In this document: piece after piece, positions 1 to 9,505 of the stretch
Position numbering within the stretch: position 1 is the stretch's first letter
Layout: each line of letters starts with the position of its first letter
Assembly: GCF_002379095.1 (NCBI RefSeq)
Contig: NZ_NBZV01000009.1
Location: 55,242-119,241, forward strand
Source: Polaromonas sp. AER18D-145
GTDB lineage: Bacteria; Pseudomonadota; Gammaproteobacteria; Burkholderiales; Burkholderiaceae_C
Direction: 5' to 3'
DNA: 64,000 nt
The notes under the pieces: model-generated
Database searches by the model: none
The model's input: the letters and a program-made list of their open reading frames with translations, nothing else
What the model was told of the DNA's origin: nothing
Position numbers and translations under genes: made by a program

Positions 1-251
1 TGCACCGCGATCTGGTCCTCGACCTCCATCACCACTTCAACCTCGATGCGCATCTCACCGGCCGGCAGCACCAGGCGCTGGCACAGGTTGCCGTAGCTGT
101 CCACGTACTCGGTGGTCGGCACCCAGGGCTGCAGCTCATAACGGTCGCTGACGATCCACTGCGCCTGGCCGCTGCGCGGGCGCAGCATGGCAACGATGGG
201 ACAGTCGGCGGCCGTGTTCACGGTCATGGTGCAGGTGGCTTTGAGTTTCAT
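1..251 (-). CDS. Transglutaminase-family protein, N-terminal fragment
   Basis: The reading frame starts at the ATG at 251-249 and runs off the left edge, so only about 83 residues are visible. The N-terminus (MKLKATCTMTV, then AMLRPRSGQAQW and YVDSYGNLCQRLVLPAGEMRIE) resembles the beta-sandwich domain that precedes the catalytic transglutaminase core in bacterial transglutaminase-like proteins. The catalytic Cys-His-Asp region would lie outside the window, so the enzymatic role is inferred from the N-terminal pattern only. The start lies 6 bp downstream of the stop of the MFS gene on the same strand, so the two may be cotranscribed. Confidence 0.6.
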   Translation of the reverse strand, partial: MKLKATCTMTVNTAADCPIVAMLRPRSGQAQWIVSDRYELQPWVPTTEYVDSYGNLCQRLVLPAGEMRIEVEVVMEVEDQIAV

Positions 252-257
252 GGCGGC

Positions 258-1541
258 TCAGGCGTGGGTGGCCTGCGGCGCCGGCTGGGGCAACACGGTG
301 AAGGCCAGCGCGCCCAGCGCCAGCAGCGCGGCAATGCTGGCCAACACGGCGGTGAAAGGCTCCACGCCGTGGGCCGAGGCCACGGAGGCCACCACGCCGG
401 TGAACCACTGCATGGTGGCCACGCCCAGAAACATCGCCATGGTGAAGACCGACAGGGCGCGGCCGGTCATGGCCGCGGGGTAGGCGGCGCGCACGTCGGC
501 GTATTGAAGAATCATGTAACCCGACAGCAGGCCGATGACGATGGGCGCCGCCACGTCGATGAGCGCGTTGTGCGTGAAGGAAAACGCGGCAAACAGGCCG
601 GCCACCCCCAGCGTGAAGCCGGTGATCCAGCGGCGCCGCGTGGCCGGCCCGGGGTCGAACCGGCCGAACAGCGGCGGGCCGGCCAGCGACACCAGCGACA
701 TCACCAGCGCCACGTTGCCGCTTTGCACCAGTGAAAAGCCGTGCCGCTCGATCAGCAGCGGCCCCAGCCACAGGCCGCGCAGCGAGACGAAGGACGCATA
801 GCCCACACTGGCCAGCAACAAAATGCCCCAGGTGTGCGGCAGCGTGAACAGCGCGCCAAAGCCGGCCAGGGCCTGGCCCACGGACTCTTTCTTTTTCAGC
901 GCGTCCATGGGGTGGGCCGGTTCGTGCACCAGCGCCCAGATCAGCCCCCAGGCCAGCACGCCCCAGCCGCCCAGCACCCAGAAACCCATGCGCCACGAGC
1001 TGGCCTCGATCAGCCAGGCCAGCGGCGTGCCGGTCAGCAGCAGGCCGATGCCGCCCACACTCATGGCCAGGCCCGAGATGGCGGCAAAGCGGTGCGCCGG
1101 CATGTGCCGCGCGATGAACACCGTGCACACCAGAAAGGCCGGCGCACAGCCGATGCCGATCAGCACCTGGCCGGCCACCAGCATGCCGAAACTGGTGGAC
1201 AGCGCCGACACGGCCGCGCCGGCAATCGCCACCGGAAACGCGGTGAGCACGGTGCGCCGCACGCCGTGCAGGTCAATGCCTATGCCCATGAACAGCTGCA
1301 TGGCGCCAAAGGCAAAGTGAAAGGCGCCGGCAAACAGGCCCAGCGATTGGGCGCTCAGGCCAAAGTCAGCCTGCAGCGGCGTGGCCATGATGGCGGCCAC
1401 GGTGCGGCAGGCCTGGCTCAGCGCAAACGCGGTGATCAGCGCAAACAGCATGACCCAGATGGCGCGCGGGGGAATGGCGCGGGGGTCAGGCAAGGCGGGC
1501 GACGCGTGTGCGGCGTGGGGTGGCGAGGGGGCGGCGGTCAT
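258..1541 (-). CDS. MFS transporter
   Basis: A 427-residue, strongly hydrophobic protein with about twelve predicted membrane segments, the usual length for the major facilitator superfamily. After a Pro/Ala-rich cytoplasmic N-terminus, the first helix (WVMLFALITAFALSQACRTV) is followed by LQADFGLSAQSLG and GAFHFAFGAMQ, typical of small-solute permeases. A charged central loop (VHEPAHPMDALKKKESV) separates the two six-helix halves. The substrate cannot be read from sequence. It is the upstream partner of the transglutaminase-like gene, 6 bp apart, and stands alone from the receiver gene behind it. Confidence 0.85.
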   Translation of the reverse strand: MTAAPSPPHAAHASPALPDPRAIPPRAIWVMLFALITAFALSQACRTVAAIMATPLQADFGLSAQSLGLFAGAFHFAFGAMQLFMGIGIDLHGVRRTVLTAFPVAIAGAAVSALSTSFGMLVAGQVLIGIGCAPAFLVCTVFIARHMPAHRFAAISGLAMSVGGIGLLLTGTPLAWLIEASSWRMGFWVLGGWGVLAWGLIWALVHEPAHPMDALKKKESVGQALAGFGALFTLPHTWGILLLASVGYASFVSLRGLWLGPLLIERHGFSLVQSGNVALVMSLVSLAGPPLFGRFDPGPATRRRWITGFTLGVAGLFAAFSFTHNALIDVAAPIVIGLLSGYMILQYADVRAAYPAAMTGRALSVFTMAMFLGVATMQWFTGVVASVASAHGVEPFTAVLASIAALLALGALAFTVLPQPAPQATHA

Positions 1542-1657
1542 GCCGGTGAGGTTACACGACCTGCCTGGCGCGCGGAACGACCTGCAGGGTCATGGTTTCC
1601 GGATCGGGTCCGGCGTGACAGCCGGGTGCGGGATAAAAACGGGAAGGAGCTTCAGCC

Positions 1658-2077
1658 TCAGTGCATCAGGCCGGTCTGGCTGGGCGGCAACGCCAGGCCG
1701 TCGAGGCTGTCGGCATGGGCCCTGCAATAGGCCACCAGTTCTTCCAGGTCGGCGGATTTGTCGAACACCCGGTCGGCGCCCAGCTGCAGGCAGCGGTCCG
1801 TGATGTTCTTGTGGCAATAACTGGTGAGCACCACCACCTTCTGGTTCGGCTTGCGGCCCTGGCAGTCGCGCAACACGCCAAAGCCGGAACCCTCGCTGAG
1901 GAAAAGGTCAACAATGGCCAGCTGCCAGTCGTCGTTGAAGGTGCGCAGCCATTGGCAGGCTGCGGCCTCGCTGGCGGCATGACCGACGAATTTGAGCGGC
2001 GCCACTTCTTCCATGGCTTCGACCACGGTGTCGCGTATCTCGGGCTTGTCTTCGACAAGGAAAGTGCTGAGCAACAT
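1658..2077 (-). CDS. Stand-alone response-regulator receiver protein
   Basis: A 139-residue single-domain CheY-like protein with no output domain. Acidic pocket residues are at LVEDKPEIR, the phospho-acceptor Asp is in AIVDLFLSEGSGFGVL, the conserved Thr/Ser is in VVVLTSY and the conserved Lys is in VFDKSADLEEL. The ATG at 2077 has a good ribosome binding site (AAGGGGAG). No histidine kinase is adjacent, so its partner is encoded elsewhere. It lies downstream of the TRAP transporter on the same strand, separated by about 190 bp that hold a dispersed repeat, so it is probably an independent transcription unit. Confidence 0.82.
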   Translation of the reverse strand: MLLSTFLVEDKPEIRDTVVEAMEEVAPLKFVGHAASEAAACQWLRTFNDDWQLAIVDLFLSEGSGFGVLRDCQGRKPNQKVVVLTSYCHKNITDRCLQLGADRVFDKSADLEELVAYCRAHADSLDGLALPPSQTGLMH

Positions 2078-2195
2078 GGCTCCCCTTTTAATGAAGGGGT
2101 AACCGTACGCCGCTGCGGCGGCTGCACCTGTGGGCCAGGGGCGCCTTGGCCTGTAGGCGTTATCCCACGTGTCGCGCAGGGCCTGCGTTTATAGC

Positions 2196-2251
2196 AAAAC
2201 AGGGCTCTAGCCCATGTCAGACGGGCGCGGACAGCTATGAAAAAAGTAGCG
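2196..2251 (+). repeat. Dispersed GCTA/TAGC repeat, copy 1
   Basis: Copy of a family found six times here. It has the CTAGCCC motif, about 20 bp of spacer containing GGGCGCGG, then AGCTAT and a closing GTAGCG; GCTAT and GTAGC can form a small hairpin. It lies between the receiver gene and dctM. Confidence 0.65.
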
Positions 2252-2265
2252 ATCCCGGAGGCGAG

Positions 2266-3588
2266 CTATCCAATCAGCTTGGGCAGCCAGGTCGCAATCG
2301 CCGGCATCCAGAACACCGCCGCGAGCAGGATCAGGCTCATGACCACATAAGGCACGACCGCGATGAAGATGTGTCCCATGGTGACCGACGGCGGCGCCAC
2401 GCCGCGCATGGTCATCAGGAGCAGGCCGTGCGGCGGCAGCAGCAGGCCCAACTGCATGCAGATCAGGAACATCACCCCGAACCAGATCGGGTCGATGCCG
2501 AGTGCCTGCACGATGGGCATGAAGATGGGCAGCGTGATCATCATCATGCTGACCTGGTCGACAAAGATACCCAGGAAAATCAGCATCAGCATCATGCCGA
2601 CCACAATCATGTTGGTCGACAGGCCCTGGCCGGTGATGAACTGCACCAGGCCGCTGCTGGCGCCCGAGAACGACAGAATCTGCGCAAAGGTCGTGGCGCC
2701 CAGGATGATGAACAGAATCATGCCCGAGATGCCGGCCGTGCCCTTGAGCGCCTTGATCACCGCGTCCCAGGTCAGCACGCGGTAACACAGGGCCAGCAGC
2801 ATGGTGGCAAAGGCGCCAAGGGCGGCGCATTCGGTCGGGGTGGCCCAGCCAGCGGCCAGCGCGCCCACCACCACGCCGAAGATCGACAGCGTAGGCAGCA
2901 CATAGGCAAAAAACAGGCTCCAGCGTGCCCAGCCGCGGTGTTGCACCACGTCGTCCCTGTCGGCCGGCGCGAGCTTGGGGCTGATGCTGACGCGGATGAT
3001 GATCCACAGCACAAAGGCCACCGAAAGAATCACGCCCGGAATCACGCCGCCGATGAGCAGCTTGGAAATCGAGATGCCCGACAGCGAACCCAGCAGCACC
3101 GTCAGTGCCGAGGGCGGAATCAGCATGTCCACCGCACCGATGGCCATGATGGGGCCGGTGGCAATCGTCGGGTGGTAGCCGCGCGCCAGCATGATGGGCA
3201 GCATCAGCGAGCCCAGCATGGCGGTGGTGGCAATCGTCGAGCCCGAGATCGCCGAGAACACCGTGCCGGCCACCACGGCCACCACGGCCAACCGGCCAGG
3301 AACACGTTTGATCAGGCGCTCCACGCCTTCAATGACCTTGAGCGCCAGGCCGGTGTGGAACAGGATCTCGCCCATCAGCACAAACAGCGGAATCGGCGTC
3401 AGTGAAAAAGCCGTGACCGAAGTCACGCTGCTGCGTGCCAGCTGCATCAACCCGGGTTCGCCGCCCATGTAAAGCCAGGCGCCGATGATGTTGATGGTGA
3501 TGAAGGTCAGCGCCACCGGCATGCCGATGAACAGCAGCACGGTGGAGCCACCCAGCATCAGCCAGGCGGCCAGGCCCCAGCCGCTCAT
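2266..3588 (-). CDS. dctM: TRAP transporter large permease DctM
   Basis: A 440-residue polytopic inner-membrane protein of the DctM/SiaM family, the large subunit of a tripartite ATP-independent periplasmic transporter driven by an ion gradient. Recognisable stretches include TPIPLFVLMGEILFHTGLA, FSAISGSTIATTAMLGSLML, IPPSALTVLLGSLSGIS and the C-terminal LGLLLPPHGLLLMTMRGVAP. The length is normal for the family. It is third in the order dctP-dctQ-dctM, the usual operon order, and lies 73 bp downstream of dctQ with a perfect hairpin between them. The substrate is probably an organic acid but cannot be assigned. Confidence 0.93.
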   Translation of the reverse strand: MSGWGLAAWLMLGGSTVLLFIGMPVALTFITINIIGAWLYMGGEPGLMQLARSSVTSVTAFSLTPIPLFVLMGEILFHTGLALKVIEGVERLIKRVPGRLAVVAVVAGTVFSAISGSTIATTAMLGSLMLPIMLARGYHPTIATGPIMAIGAVDMLIPPSALTVLLGSLSGISISKLLIGGVIPGVILSVAFVLWIIIRVSISPKLAPADRDDVVQHRGWARWSLFFAYVLPTLSIFGVVVGALAAGWATPTECAALGAFATMLLALCYRVLTWDAVIKALKGTAGISGMILFIILGATTFAQILSFSGASSGLVQFITGQGLSTNMIVVGMMLMLIFLGIFVDQVSMMMITLPIFMPIVQALGIDPIWFGVMFLICMQLGLLLPPHGLLLMTMRGVAPPSVTMGHIFIAVVPYVVMSLILLAAVFWMPAIATWLPKLIG

Positions 3589-3630
3589 GACAGCACCCTG
3601 GCGCTACGCGCCTTCCCGCCAAGCGGGAGC

Positions 3631-3663
3631 GATCCATTCTTCGGGCGGCCGTGCGAATGGATC
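3631..3663. other. Intercistronic hairpin between dctQ and dctM
   Basis: A perfect 9-bp inverted repeat, GATCCATTC (3631-3639) and GAATGGATC (3655-3663), overlaps the dctQ stop codon. There is no T-run, so it is more likely an mRNA processing or stability element than a terminator. A second small GC hairpin (CCCGC/GCGGG) lies beside it. Confidence 0.55.
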
Positions 3664-4192
3664 ATGCCGAACCCACGGCGTCGTGGCGCGGAGCGCGCGG
3701 GCCGCGTTGCAGCCGGATCATGCGAAAAATCATTTCAATTCCAAGAAGAACAAAGACCAGTGGCAGCGGCGCCAGTGCCCACCATTCGGGGGTGACCAGG
3801 GTCTTGATGTTGACGGCGCCCGAGGTATAGCTTGACCAGGCGGCCTGCGTGCCATACCAGGCGATCACCACGCAGCAGGCGAAGCCGATCAGGTCGCCGA
3901 CCCATTCGAGCGTCCAGGCCAGCCGGGGCGGCAGCGCCTGCAGCATGATGTCGACCCGGATGTGCTGGCCCTGGCGCAGCAGCCAGGGCGCCACACACAT
4001 GGTGATTAGGTAGAGCATGAGTTCGGAGATTTCATTGCTCCAGGCCAGGCCTTGCGGCAAGCCGGGAATGGGCAGGTTGCGCAGTGCCACATCGGCCACG
4101 ATGATCAGCATCATGGCCATCAGGATGGCGCAGCCGAGCATGGCCAGCGCGCTGAGCGCCCTGCCGTAGTGGGTCGACAGGCGGTCAATCAT
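3662..4192 (-). CDS. dctQ: TRAP transporter small permease DctQ
   Basis: A 176-residue protein with four predicted membrane helices, typical of DctQ small subunits. The N-terminus MIDRLSTHYGRALSALAMLG and the conserved LAWSNEISELMLYLITMCVAPWLLR region (residues about 47-70) match the family. It acts with DctM in the inner membrane and receives substrate from the periplasmic DctP. It starts 66 bp after the dctP stop. The C-terminus is basic and proline-rich (RMIRLQRGPRAPRHD). Confidence 0.9.
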   Translation of the reverse strand: MIDRLSTHYGRALSALAMLGCAILMAMMLIIVADVALRNLPIPGLPQGLAWSNEISELMLYLITMCVAPWLLRQGQHIRVDIMLQALPPRLAWTLEWVGDLIGFACCVVIAWYGTQAAWSSYTSGAVNIKTLVTPEWWALAPLPLVFVLLGIEMIFRMIRLQRGPRAPRHDAVGSA

Positions 4193-4258
4193 GAGTCAAG
4201 CCACCGCAGCCAGAACACAGGCGGGTGAGGCGGCCATGCGCCGGCTGCGGCTTCCTCT

Positions 4259-5290
<1,032 letters not shown>

Positions 5291-5341
5291 TCAATGCGGG
5301 CGACTACCACTGAGGTTGTTTTTGGCAAACATAACACCTTG

Positions 5342-5414
5342 CCGTTCGGGCTGAGCCTGTCGAAGCCTGTCCCGAGCAGGACGAAGGGCCCTTCGACAGG
5401 CTCAGGGCGAACGG
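5342..5414. repeat. 73-bp inverted repeat, copy A
   Basis: Arms of 24 bp (5342-5365 and 5391-5414), starting CCGTTCGGGCTGAGCCTGTC and ending in its near-perfect complement, around a short centre. A second 73-bp copy with few differences lies in the other orientation at 59426-59498. It sits between dctP and iorB. Confidence 0.8.
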
Positions 5415-5465
5415 TAGTGAAGTAACTGTCATTCATGGATGGCCTCCCATACGCGCGGCGCTGGC

Positions 5466-7121
5466 CTACACCGTGGCCAGCATCTGGTCCAGCGCCTTGC
5501 CGCTGTCGTCGGCCAGCGCGGCCTGGCTCAGGGCCTGCAATGTCTGGGCGCCCTGCGGCAGGGTCTGGAGTTGCGGCAGCTTGGCCATCACGCGCTGGTA
5601 GCTGCGCCAGCCGCGTTCATGGGTGTCGCCGTAACCCTTGACCAGCCGCTGCGAGCGCGCCACTTCCAGCGCCAGCGCCGGATGGGTGGTCGCCAGGTTT
5701 TCGATGCTGGCCAGCCAGCCGCTGATGCGCTGCTGCTCCACCTGGAAACGCAGCGAGCGCGGGCGCAGTGGGCGCAACGCGGCAATGGCGTACAGCAGCA
5801 GGTAGCCGCGTATCGAGCTGGTCTGCACGATGCGGCCCTTGCGCGTGAAGGGCTCGATGCAGGCACGCGCCCAGGGCGTGGCCAGCAGCCAGCGCCCAAG
5901 GCCGGCCGGCAGCGTGTCGGCAATTTCCTCGACGCGCGGATGCAGAAACTCGTTGATGCCCAGGTGCTGCGCGTTGCTCAATTTGACTTCGCCGCCGACG
6001 CGCGCAAAACGCGAGCGCCGGGTTTTCAGGTCGGCCACACGCACGGTGTCTTCGTACGACATCCACAGCGCCAGGTGGCGCGCGGTTTCGTCCAGCAGCT
6101 CGGCGGCCAGCGCAGGGTCGGCCGGCAGGCGGGCCAGCAGCGGCTGCAGGCGGTCCAGGTAGGCCGCGGCGTAGGCCACATCCTGGTAGTCGGCCGCACG
6201 CACAATGCCAGCGGCCAGCGTCGCATGGCTGGTGGCCGGAAAGTCCTGTTCAATGCGCTGCGCCAGTGCCGCGAGCCGCGCGCCGACCGGCGGCATGGGC
6301 GTGGCGGCTGGCAGGGCCGCTGCGGGGGCAGGCGGTGCCAGCGTTTGCTGCGCCACGGCAAAACCCGCGGCAAAGGCCTGGAGGCTGGATTTCACGCCGA
6401 CGCCGCCGCGCGTGATCGTCGCTTCGAACTGCGCGCGGGTAAAGGGCAGGCGGCCGGTGGCGGCCAGCGCGCCATACAGCGTGGGGCTGATCAGGCTGCC
6501 GGTGTCTTCGGCCAGCCGGGCAAAGTCGGCGCTGATGAAATGCCGGGCCGCGGCGCGCCCGCCTTCGAGCAGCTTGTCGGAGCTGACCCGGCCATCGCCC
6601 ATGGCGGTGCGTTCGGTCATGGAATACACGCGGTGCGTGGAGGCCACAAAGGTGGTGCGGTTGGCCGTGACCAGGCCGCGCTGCAGTGCGCGGCCGGCTT
6701 CCATCAGTTCCGAGGCAATCACGATGTCGACCTCGCCGGGCACCGGGCTCAGCGCCATGACCGGCATGCGGCCCGCGGGCACGGCGGCTTCGGGGAACAT
6801 CTCGAGGTAATACACGGTGGCGCCGGTGCGCTGCGCCACGCCGGGCACCGAGGTGGTCTGCGCGAAGTAGCCGTTCTGCTCGGCCAGGTCCACCAGCCAG
6901 TCGGCCAGCACGCCGCCGCCTTCGCCGCCCATGGCGAGAATCGCGATCGTGATGCTGCGCACGGGCGTCCGTTCGCCCTGAGCTTGTCGAAGGGTGCCGC
7001 CCGAGGTGGCCTCCGTTCGTCCTGAGCTTGCCTGTCCTGAGCTTGTCGAAGGGGTCGAAGGATGGGGCGGCCCGGCGGCGCTCAGTGCGGGACGGCCCGA
7101 TGTCAGCAGTGTTTCAGTCAT
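5466..7121 (-). CDS. iorB: Indolepyruvate oxidoreductase, beta subunit, long form
   Basis: A 551-residue partner of IorA. The core from about residue 56 (ITIAILAMGGEGGGVLADWL, then TTSVPGVAQRTGATVYYLEM) is the pyruvate ferredoxin/flavodoxin oxidoreductase gamma domain; the C-terminal ~300 residues form the extra domain seen in long betaproteobacterial IorB proteins. The ATG at 7121 overlaps the iorA stop (ATGA), which indicates translational coupling. Residues about 23-51 (including STSSGQASSGRTEA and LRQAQGERTPV) are encoded by a dispersed DNA repeat, so the N-terminus has been lengthened in frame. Role: oxidation of aryl 2-oxo acids such as indolepyruvate to acyl-CoA. Confidence 0.88.
   Translation of the reverse strand: MTETLLTSGRPALSAAGPPHPSTPSTSSGQASSGRTEATSGGTLRQAQGERTPVRSITIAILAMGGEGGGVLADWLVDLAEQNGYFAQTTSVPGVAQRTGATVYYLEMFPEAAVPAGRMPVMALSPVPGEVDIVIASELMEAGRALQRGLVTANRTTFVASTHRVYSMTERTAMGDGRVSSDKLLEGGRAAARHFISADFARLAEDTGSLISPTLYGALAATGRLPFTRAQFEATITRGGVGVKSSLQAFAAGFAVAQQTLAPPAPAAALPAATPMPPVGARLAALAQRIEQDFPATSHATLAAGIVRAADYQDVAYAAAYLDRLQPLLARLPADPALAAELLDETARHLALWMSYEDTVRVADLKTRRSRFARVGGEVKLSNAQHLGINEFLHPRVEEIADTLPAGLGRWLLATPWARACIEPFTRKGRIVQTSSIRGYLLLYAIAALRPLRPRSLRFQVEQQRISGWLASIENLATTHPALALEVARSQRLVKGYGDTHERGWRSYQRVMAKLPQLQTLPQGAQTLQALSQAALADDSGKALDQMLATV
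6969..7054. repeat. Dispersed repeat inside the iorB coding sequence
   Basis: Three direct part-copies of the arm of the 73-bp inverted repeat: CCGTTCGCCCTGAGCTTGTC from 6969, CCGTTCGTCCTGAGCTTG from 7013 and CCTGTCCTGAGCTTGTCG from 7031. The total keeps the iorB frame open. Confidence 0.85.
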
Positions 7122-9304
7122 GCCGCAATCCCTTCCAGCCGGCGCTCGATGCGATTTTGCAGCCAGCCGATCACCGCGGTGCGCAGCTTCAGCTTGAAGC
7201 CGTCCCAGGCGGTCGGGTTGTTGATGATTTCGGCGCGGTAAAAAGACGGGCACAACACCGCGGCGTGCGCCACTTCGCCGCACAGGCCGCAGCCGACGCA
7301 GCTGTCGATCACGGTGGCAATCGGGTCGCGCCGCAGCGGGTCGGGGTTGGGCTTGATGGTCAGCGAGGGGCAGCCCGAGAGCCGGATGCACGAGTGGTCG
7401 CCGGTGCAGGTGTCGGGGTCGATGCCGAAACGTTCGCGCACCACACGCTCGCCGCCGGCGATCATCTTGCGGATCTGCGGCTTGACGCGGCGCTGGCGGT
7501 TCAGCATGCATTCGCTTTGCGCAATGATGACCTTGGGGCCTTTTTCTTTCGTGGTCAGCGCTTCGCGCAGGGTGTCGCGCATCTGCGCCAGGCTGTAGGT
7601 GTTGGTCACCGTTTTGGCCCATTTCACGCCGACGCCGCGCACGGCTTTCTCGATCGGGTTGTTGGTGCTGCGCAGCGGGTTGACGGCCTTGGACGACAGC
7701 ACGTCCTGCCCGCCGGTGGCGGCCGAATAACCGTTGTCCACCACCAGCAACACATTGTCGGTCTGGTTGAACACGGCGTTGCCGACGCCGCTGGTCAGCC
7801 CGTTGTGCCAGAAGCCGCCGTCGCCCATCATGGCGATCGTGCGCTTGGAGGTTTCGCTGGTGTTGAAGGCCGAGGCCCCGGCCCAGCCCAGGCCGTAACC
7901 CATGGTGGTGGCGCCGATGTTGAAAGGCGGCAGGATGGAAAACAGGTGGCAGCCGATGTCGCAGCTCACATGGTGCTGGCCGAGCTCGCGCTCGAGCAGC
8001 TTCATCGCGGTGAAGATCGGACGCTCGGGGCAGCCGGTGCAAAACGAGGGCGGCCGGGCCTGCACTTCGGCGGCGGCCGCCTGGATCGCAAAGGCCTTGG
8101 GGTTGCCGCTAAGGACCGCCAGGCCGGTGGCCGCGGGCCGCGCCGCCAGCGGCAGCTCGCGGCCTTCCAGCAGCTCGGGCGCGTAGAGGGTGATGAAGCG
8201 GGCCAGGCCCTTGAGCACCACGCCGCCGGTGTATTCGCCGGCCATGGGCAACACGTCCTTGCCGTGTACGCGGGTCTGCAGGTCGGCCCGGCGCAGGATG
8301 GTGTTGACGTTTTGCTCGATGAAGTCGGGCTGGCCTTCCTCGACCAGCAAAATGCCGCGCTTGCCGGCGCAGAAGCGCTTGAACTCGTCGTCGATCAGCG
8401 GGTAGGTCAGGTTCAGCACATACAGCGGCACCTGCGACTGCCCGAACGCATCGGCCAGGCCCAGCAGCTCGAGCGAGCGCAGCACGCTGTTGTACAGCCC
8501 GCCTTGCATGACGATGCCGAAGTCTTTCGCATCTTCGGCAAAAAACTCGTTGAGCTGGTGCTGCTGGATGAACTTCACCGCAGCCGGCCAGCGTTCGGTG
8601 ATTTTTTCCTGTTCCTGCGCATAGCTGGCCGGCGGCAGCACGATGCGGCTGGCGTCGCGCTGCGGGTTTTCCATCGCGTCCTTCAGCGTGAAGGCCGAGC
8701 GCTTGTTGTCCTTGGTCGGGAAACGCCCGTGCACATGGCAGGCACGTATACGCAGCTCCAGCATCACCGGCGTGCGGCTGGCCTCGGAGAGTTCAAAGCC
8801 CATTTCCACGGCCTGCACAATGCTTTCCAGGTTGGGGCGCGGGTCCATCAGCCAGACTTGCGACTTCATGGCAAAGGCGTGCGAGCGCTCCTGCATGATG
8901 CTCGAGCCCTCGCCGTAGTCCTCGCCGACGATCAGCAGCGCGCCGCCGGTCACGCCGCCCGAGGCCAGGTTGGCCAGCGCGTCGGAGGCGACGTTGGTGC
9001 CGACGGTGGACTTGAAGGTCACGGCGCCGCGCAGCGGGTAGTTGACGGACGCGGCCAGTGTGGCGGTGGCGGTGGCTTCGGAGGCGCTGTGCTCGAAACG
9101 CACGCCGAGCTCCTGCAGGATGTCGTTGGCGTCGGTCAGCACGTCCATCAGGTGCGAAATCGGTGCGCCCTGGTAGCCGGCGACATACGCCACGCCCGAC
9201 TGCAGCAGCGCCTTGGTGACGGCCAGGATGCCTTCGCCGCGAAACTCTTCCCCCGCGCCCAGACGCAGTTTTTCCACCTCGGCGGCAAACGAACGTTCAG
9301 CCAT
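7118..9304 (-). CDS. iorA: Indolepyruvate oxidoreductase, alpha subunit
   Basis: A 728-residue thiamine-diphosphate and iron-sulfur protein. The N-terminal pyrimidine-binding domain includes GYQGAPISHLMDVL and FKSTVGTNVASDALANLAS; the TPP-binding motif is at MMGDGGFWHNGLTSGVGNAV through LLVVDNGYSAATGG; a four-Cys cluster site is in FCTGCPERP and CDIGCH; the C-terminal ferredoxin part contains CTGDHSCIRLSGCP and CVGCGLCGEVAHAAVLCP. The ATG at 9304 is preferred to a TTG at 9325 because it starts at the conserved MAERSF. It catalyses CoA-dependent oxidation of indolepyruvate and related aryl pyruvates from aromatic amino acid transamination. It is divergent from a LysR gene. Confidence 0.93.
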   Translation of the reverse strand: MAERSFAAEVEKLRLGAGEEFRGEGILAVTKALLQSGVAYVAGYQGAPISHLMDVLTDANDILQELGVRFEHSASEATATATLAASVNYPLRGAVTFKSTVGTNVASDALANLASGGVTGGALLIVGEDYGEGSSIMQERSHAFAMKSQVWLMDPRPNLESIVQAVEMGFELSEASRTPVMLELRIRACHVHGRFPTKDNKRSAFTLKDAMENPQRDASRIVLPPASYAQEQEKITERWPAAVKFIQQHQLNEFFAEDAKDFGIVMQGGLYNSVLRSLELLGLADAFGQSQVPLYVLNLTYPLIDDEFKRFCAGKRGILLVEEGQPDFIEQNVNTILRRADLQTRVHGKDVLPMAGEYTGGVVLKGLARFITLYAPELLEGRELPLAARPAATGLAVLSGNPKAFAIQAAAAEVQARPPSFCTGCPERPIFTAMKLLERELGQHHVSCDIGCHLFSILPPFNIGATTMGYGLGWAGASAFNTSETSKRTIAMMGDGGFWHNGLTSGVGNAVFNQTDNVLLVVDNGYSAATGGQDVLSSKAVNPLRSTNNPIEKAVRGVGVKWAKTVTNTYSLAQMRDTLREALTTKEKGPKVIIAQSECMLNRQRRVKPQIRKMIAGGERVVRERFGIDPDTCTGDHSCIRLSGCPSLTIKPNPDPLRRDPIATVIDSCVGCGLCGEVAHAAVLCPSFYRAEIINNPTAWDGFKLKLRTAVIGWLQNRIERRLEGIAA

Positions 9305-9424
9305 GCGCCGTCCCGTTGGCCGCAACGGCGTCCAGGGTCTGAAAAATAGGTGCTTGCTGCATCAATGGCCTTCCGTTTGCAGCGCAATTTACGCAGCTTG
9401 AAGGCATCATGCAAATGGATTGTA

Positions 9425-9440
9425 TGAATGAAGCACATTC
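9425..9440. promoter_or_regulatory. Candidate LysR-type operator between iorA and lysR
   Basis: A T-N11-A pattern (9425-9437) overlaps a perfect inverted repeat GAATG-AAGCA-CATTC at 9426-9440. It lies midway in the 201-bp gap between the divergent iorA and LysR genes, the standard position for a LysR regulator site. Binding is inferred. Confidence 0.45.
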
Positions 9441-9505
9441 GTTTGATCAATAATTCGGGACAACCCTGAGAACCCTTCCCAGAATTTTTTGCGAAAGGCG
9501 CGGCG

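Noticed and set aside
2146..3405. 419-codon open frame on plus, opposite dctM
   Set aside because: Low-complexity His/Gln/Arg translation, antisense to a well-supported DctM.
7028..9349. Very long open frame (773 codons) on plus, opposite iorA
   Set aside because: It is the GC-rich antisense shadow of iorA; its translation is Ala/Gly/Arg/His-rich with no domain, while the minus frame is a clear TPP enzyme.
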